This document shows, piece by piece, positions 5,564 through 7,789 of a stretch of DNA of 7,789 nt. The notes under the pieces are model-generated. The model saw only the letters and a list, made by a program, of their open reading frames with translations. It made no database searches and was not told where the DNA came from. Position 1 is the stretch's first letter; every line of letters begins with the position of its first letter. The position numbers and the translations under genes were made by a program. This stretch comes from Pseudobdellovibrionaceae bacterium (GTDB lineage: Bacteria; Bdellovibrionota; Bdellovibrionia; Bdellovibrionales; Bdellovibrionaceae), in NCBI GenBank assembly GCA_014376325.1, contig JACMRP010000106.1, forward strand, positions 1 to 7,789. Reading direction: 5' to 3'.

Positions 5564-6169
5564 ATGAAAATAACTACGAATTGGAAATTAAGTTTATTAA
5601 GTTTGCTGACACTTGCGAGCGTGCAAGTAAGTGCGGCAGATTTGCAATTGGGAACTCCAGAGTACGGTGGTACCGGTTGTCCAACGGGTTCCGCGAGCGT
5701 CAGCTTAAGTCCGGATTCAAAATCTATAAGCATCTTGTTTGACCAATACGTTGTCGAAGCAGGCGGTCAAAAATCTTTCGATCGTAAAAATTGTAACATC
5801 GCGATTCCGGTAAGCATTCCGCAGGGCTATAGCGTATCGATATTCGCGATCGATTACAGGGGTTTTGCGGGGATCCCGGCTGGTGGCAGAGCGCAACTTA
5901 GCGTCGATTATTTCTTAGCCGGAATGGGACGAGGCGTCCGCACTTCGAAAACATTTTCGGGACCAACTTCTTCAGACTACCTAAAATCTGACAGTCTCGA
6001 TGTGGAAGCCGTCGTGTGGTCAGCGTGCGGTGCGAATACGATCTTACGCGCAAACACGACAATGTTAGTGCAGTCGAACTCTCGCCGTGAGCAAGCAATG
6101 GCGACCGTCGATAGCGCGGATGTGAATGCCGGTCTGATTTACCACGTTCAGTGGAGACAGTGTCAGTAA
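5564..6169 (+). CDS. Secreted DUF4360 protein (first paralogue)
   Basis: A 201-aa exported protein. The signal peptide has KITTNWK, then the core LSLLSLLTLA, with cleavage expected after VSA (24). The mature part is a single DUF4360 domain, recognised from LGTPEYGGTGCPTGS, SILFDQYVVEAG, RKNCNIAIPVSIPQGY, IDYRGFAGIP and VDYFLAG. Four cysteines (C39, C77, C155, C200) are shared in position with the next gene and probably form two disulphides. The family's biochemical role is unknown to me; members are secreted, and a surface or extracellular structural role is only a guess. ATG 5564 is chosen because GGGGGG (5555-5560) lies just upstream and the signal peptide begins there. An upstream GTG/ATG in the same frame would add a charged tail. 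The Shine-Dalgarno can pair with CCC at 5550-5552 in a small stem. The promoter at 5486-5501 should drive it. Confidence 0.9.
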   Translation: MKITTNWKLSLLSLLTLASVQVSAADLQLGTPEYGGTGCPTGSASVSLSPDSKSISILFDQYVVEAGGQKSFDRKNCNIAIPVSIPQGYSVSIFAIDYRGFAGIPAGGRAQLSVDYFLAGMGRGVRTSKTFSGPTSSDYLKSDSLDVEAVVWSACGANTILRANTTMLVQSNSRREQAMATVDSADVNAGLIYHVQWRQCQ

Positions 6170-6189
6170 GTTTTAAATTCTAAAGTTCG

Positions 6190-6234
6190 AAAAAATTTAC
6201 TGGGCAAAGAAGACAAAGTTTTTCTTTGCCCAGT
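6190..6234 (-). terminator. 13-bp stem-loop; intrinsic terminator geometry on the minus strand
   Basis: Perfect inverted repeat ACTGGGCAAAGAA (6199-6211) and TTCTTTGCCCAGT (6222-6234) with a 10-base loop. Read on the minus strand the stem is followed by AAA and then six T (complement of 6190-6195), which suits rho-independent termination of transcripts coming from the SGNH-hydrolase side. On the plus strand no T-run follows. Instead the AAGGAG ribosome site of the second DUF4360 gene begins 3 bases after the stem. For the plus-strand message it is more likely an intercistronic processing or stability hairpin, or a partial attenuator. Confidence 0.6.
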
Positions 6235-6248
6235 CTTAAGGAGCCGTG

Positions 6249-6968
6249 ATGACTTCGCAAAAAGTAAAATTATTTTTGGTACTTTCGACTTTAATTCTGG
6301 CTTGCGTAGCGGAAGCGGGCGATCGCGAAAGGCCGATGCGCAGGGGGCGACCGGATCGCAGAGGCAACGAAGCGTCGCAAGTGGTTTCGCAGATTACGGT
6401 GGGTGTTCCCAGTTACGGTGGAAATGCTTGTCCCCAAGGAAGCGTGAAGGCCGTCTTTGCCGCGGACAATCTTTCTTTCAGTTTGTTGTTCGACCAGTTC
6501 GTAGCCGAAGTCACTGACCCGGCGGCGGCACCTCGCGATTCGATATCTTGTGACGTTTTGATACCGATCCAAGTTCCGGAAGGCATGCAAATGAAAATCA
6601 CCCGCGTGGACCTCAGAGGATTTTCTTCTTTGCCAGAATGGGGCCGCGGATTTCTGCATTCGGTGTTTAATTTTCGCGGGCGCGGTGGCGATGGGGACCG
6701 GATGAATCTTCGTTTTGCTTTTGCCGGACCGATTGCCGAAAACTACGAACTGTCCAGCGATACCCTCACTCCGGGGGACAGCGAGATTTCCCCTTGCGGT
6801 GGGGCTTTTCAGTTACGTATTCTAAATCAGCTTCGGATCCAGATCCCGCAACGCGGTTCGCAAGCTACTTTAACTTTAGATAGCGTCGATGGAACTTCTG
6901 AAGCGACCTATTTCGTCGGCTGGCAGAGCTGCGAAAAGCAGGAGATGCGACCCCCGAGAAGAAGGTAA
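6249..6968 (+). CDS. Secreted DUF4360 protein with Arg/Pro-rich tails (second paralogue)
   Basis: A 239-aa exported paralogue of the preceding gene. The start ATG 6249 is 5 bases after AAGGAG (6238-6243); the GTG at 6246 is too close to that site. The signal peptide core is LFLVLSTLILACVA. Cleavage after AEA (23) by signal peptidase I is likely, although ILAC at 16-19 is also a poor lipobox, so lipidation cannot be ruled out. Next comes an Arg-rich linker (RERPMRRGRPDRRG, 26-39) absent from the first paralogue. The DUF4360 domain follows: VGVPSYGGNACPQGS, SLLFDQFVAEV, ISCDVLIPIQVPEGM and VDLRGFSSLP. The four family cysteines are C61, C101, C183 and C228. The protein ends in another basic tail, RPPRRR. 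The two basic ends suggest contact with a polyanion such as LPS or nucleic acid, which is inference only. It is cotranscribable with the first paralogue across the stem-loop. Its stop is 2 bases from the convergent hydrolase stop. Confidence 0.9.
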   Translation: MTSQKVKLFLVLSTLILACVAEAGDRERPMRRGRPDRRGNEASQVVSQITVGVPSYGGNACPQGSVKAVFAADNLSFSLLFDQFVAEVTDPAAAPRDSISCDVLIPIQVPEGMQMKITRVDLRGFSSLPEWGRGFLHSVFNFRGRGGDGDRMNLRFAFAGPIAENYELSSDTLTPGDSEISPCGGAFQLRILNQLRIQIPQRGSQATLTLDSVDGTSEATYFVGWQSCEKQEMRPPRRR

Positions 6969-6970
6969 TT

Positions 6971-7789
6971 CTAAAACCAATCCTTTAAGTAAATCTGAAC
7001 AGCGTGATCGGCCAATTTATTGTAGCCAGACTTTGAAAGATGAAAAGAATCTACAACTTTGTTCACGCTCAACAAAGCCGCTTCGTCCGTTTGCAGACGC
7101 GGATCGCCGCCGTACTGCGCGGGATGTTCTTTAGAAGAAATCTGATCCGGCGGTAAAGTTTGGAATGCGGCAAGCCCCTGCGAAGGGTTTCCGAAATAAT
7201 ATTGCATCAGTCCCAAGTGGTGGATGTAAAAAACGTCTTCGCGATTTACGTATTTGGTCATGCTGTCAGAGAATTGAATCAGTGACTGATTGATTTGTTC
7301 GGGCGTGGGCTTTCCCATGAGTTCGTAGGCTCGTTGGTACGGAGGAACCAGTGTTCTTTCGTTAAAGCGGGGATAGTCGTAACCGGAGATAAGAATTTTT
7401 AAATCGGGCCGGGTTTTTTTATAAATAGCGATGATCGTTGTTAAGTGATCTTGCACCGTTTTAAACAGTCGCTGTTCTTCGGCGTAGGACATTCCTTTGT
7501 TCCAGTGATTGATAAGATCGTTCCCGCCGAGACTCAGGTAAAGAACTTTCACGTCCGGATTTTGAAGCGCCAGCAGAGTCAATATGTGAGTTTTAGAAAC
7601 GAGCCAATTTTCGGCGCGGATGTCTGGCATAGTCGTAGCCGCGCAGTCTGAATTCGTGGCGGCGATCTTTTCGAGTCCTGCATTTTTGAATGCTAGATCC
7701 AGACTCTGATTGTTACAGGTGAAAAAAGCCCAGCTATCGCCGGCAATGACAACATTTTCGGGAGCCTCTTTGCAAGCGACCAAAAAAAA
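6971..7789 (-). CDS. SGNH/GDSL-family hydrolase, probable lipoprotein (5' end beyond the window)
   Basis: The frame is open to the right edge, so the start lies outside. The first visible codons read FFLVACKEAPEN. LVAC is a good lipobox, so the TTG at 7783 is inside the signal peptide and not the start. The mature protein would be a lipoprotein beginning at Cys. Counting from that Leu, block I is VIAGDSWAF with nucleophile S17, block III is LSLGGNDL (G86, G87, N88, D89), and block V is DSFHLSKSGYNKLA with D245 and H248. The Ser-Asp-His triad and the oxyanion Asn are therefore present. The canonical block II Gly is not evident (TTMPDIRAENW at 50-60). SGNH enzymes hydrolyse esters of lipids, acyl or acetyl groups on glycans; the substrate here cannot be told. 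The end KDWF-stop at 6971 is convergent with the DUF4360 gene, with no terminator between. Confidence 0.88.
   Translation of the reverse strand, partial: FFLVACKEAPENVVIAGDSWAFFTCNNQSLDLAFKNAGLEKIAATNSDCAATTMPDIRAENWLVSKTHILTLLALQNPDVKVLYLSLGGNDLINHWNKGMSYAEEQRLFKTVQDHLTTIIAIYKKTRPDLKILISGYDYPRFNERTLVPPYQRAYELMGKPTPEQINQSLIQFSDSMTKYVNREDVFYIHHLGLMQYYFGNPSQGLAAFQTLPPDQISSKEHPAQYGGDPRLQTDEAALLSVNKVVDSFHLSKSGYNKLADHAVQIYLKDWF

Noticed and set aside
5269..5733. 154-codon minus-strand ORF antisense to the purT end and the DUF4360 start
   Set aside because: It is a shadow of two well-supported plus-strand genes and resembles no protein family.
6246..6248. GTG as start of the second DUF4360 gene
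   Set aside because: Only 2 bases from the AAGGAG site; the adjoining ATG at 6249 has proper spacing.
7626..7640. Plus-strand TGGCAT-N5-TAGC resembling a -24/-12 promoter
   Set aside because: Lies inside the minus-strand hydrolase gene with no plus-strand gene after it, and the -12 box is imperfect.
7781..7783. TTG as start of the SGNH hydrolase
   Set aside because: It encodes the Leu of the LVAC lipobox, so the signal peptide must begin further right, outside the window.

Overview
The window looks like chromosome of a Gram-negative deltaproteobacterium-like organism, most plausibly a Bdellovibrio relative (Bdellovibrionota). That is an inference from content: two tandem secreted DUF4360 proteins, a lipoprotein with an LVAC lipobox, an outer-membrane beta-barrel tail ending in Phe, a soluble PAS hybrid kinase, and a promoter of the sigma-54 type. 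Base composition is near even by eye. I see no tRNA, rRNA, CRISPR array, transposase or phage gene.

Left part (1-1417). The minus strand carries the first 27 codons of an exported protein cut by the window edge (GTG 82, strong Shine-Dalgarno, clean signal peptide). Behind it are a candidate promoter and two small unrecognised ORFs in tandem (253-411 and 416-691). On the plus strand a ParB-like (ParBc_2 type) gene ends at 1417. Its 5' end overlaps the 416-691 ORF and its true start is unclear.

Signalling part (1440-3613). A PAS-HisKA-HATPase-REC hybrid kinase is followed, on the same minus strand, by a single-domain response regulator whose receiver closely resembles the kinase's own. Neither has an output domain or an Hpt domain, so they look like part of a phosphorelay completed elsewhere.

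Sparse part (3551-4277). This holds an uncertain small basic ORF (3739-3966), the C-terminal 68 codons of an outer-membrane beta-barrel protein without a start (probable gene remnant, 3908-4114), and the region upstream of purT.

Right part (4278-7789). purT (formate-dependent GAR transformylase) is complete. After it comes a near-consensus -24/-12 promoter (5486-5501), then two DUF4360 paralogues in tandem, separated by a perfect 13-bp stem-loop. The second DUF4360 gene meets a convergent SGNH/GDSL-hydrolase lipoprotein gene only 2 bases away. That gene runs off the right edge. The stem-loop carries a T-tract only when read on the minus strand, so it could stop antisense transcription from the hydrolase gene. 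As a group the right-hand genes after purT are envelope or secreted proteins, and the sigma-54-type promoter suggests that the DUF4360 pair is expressed conditionally.
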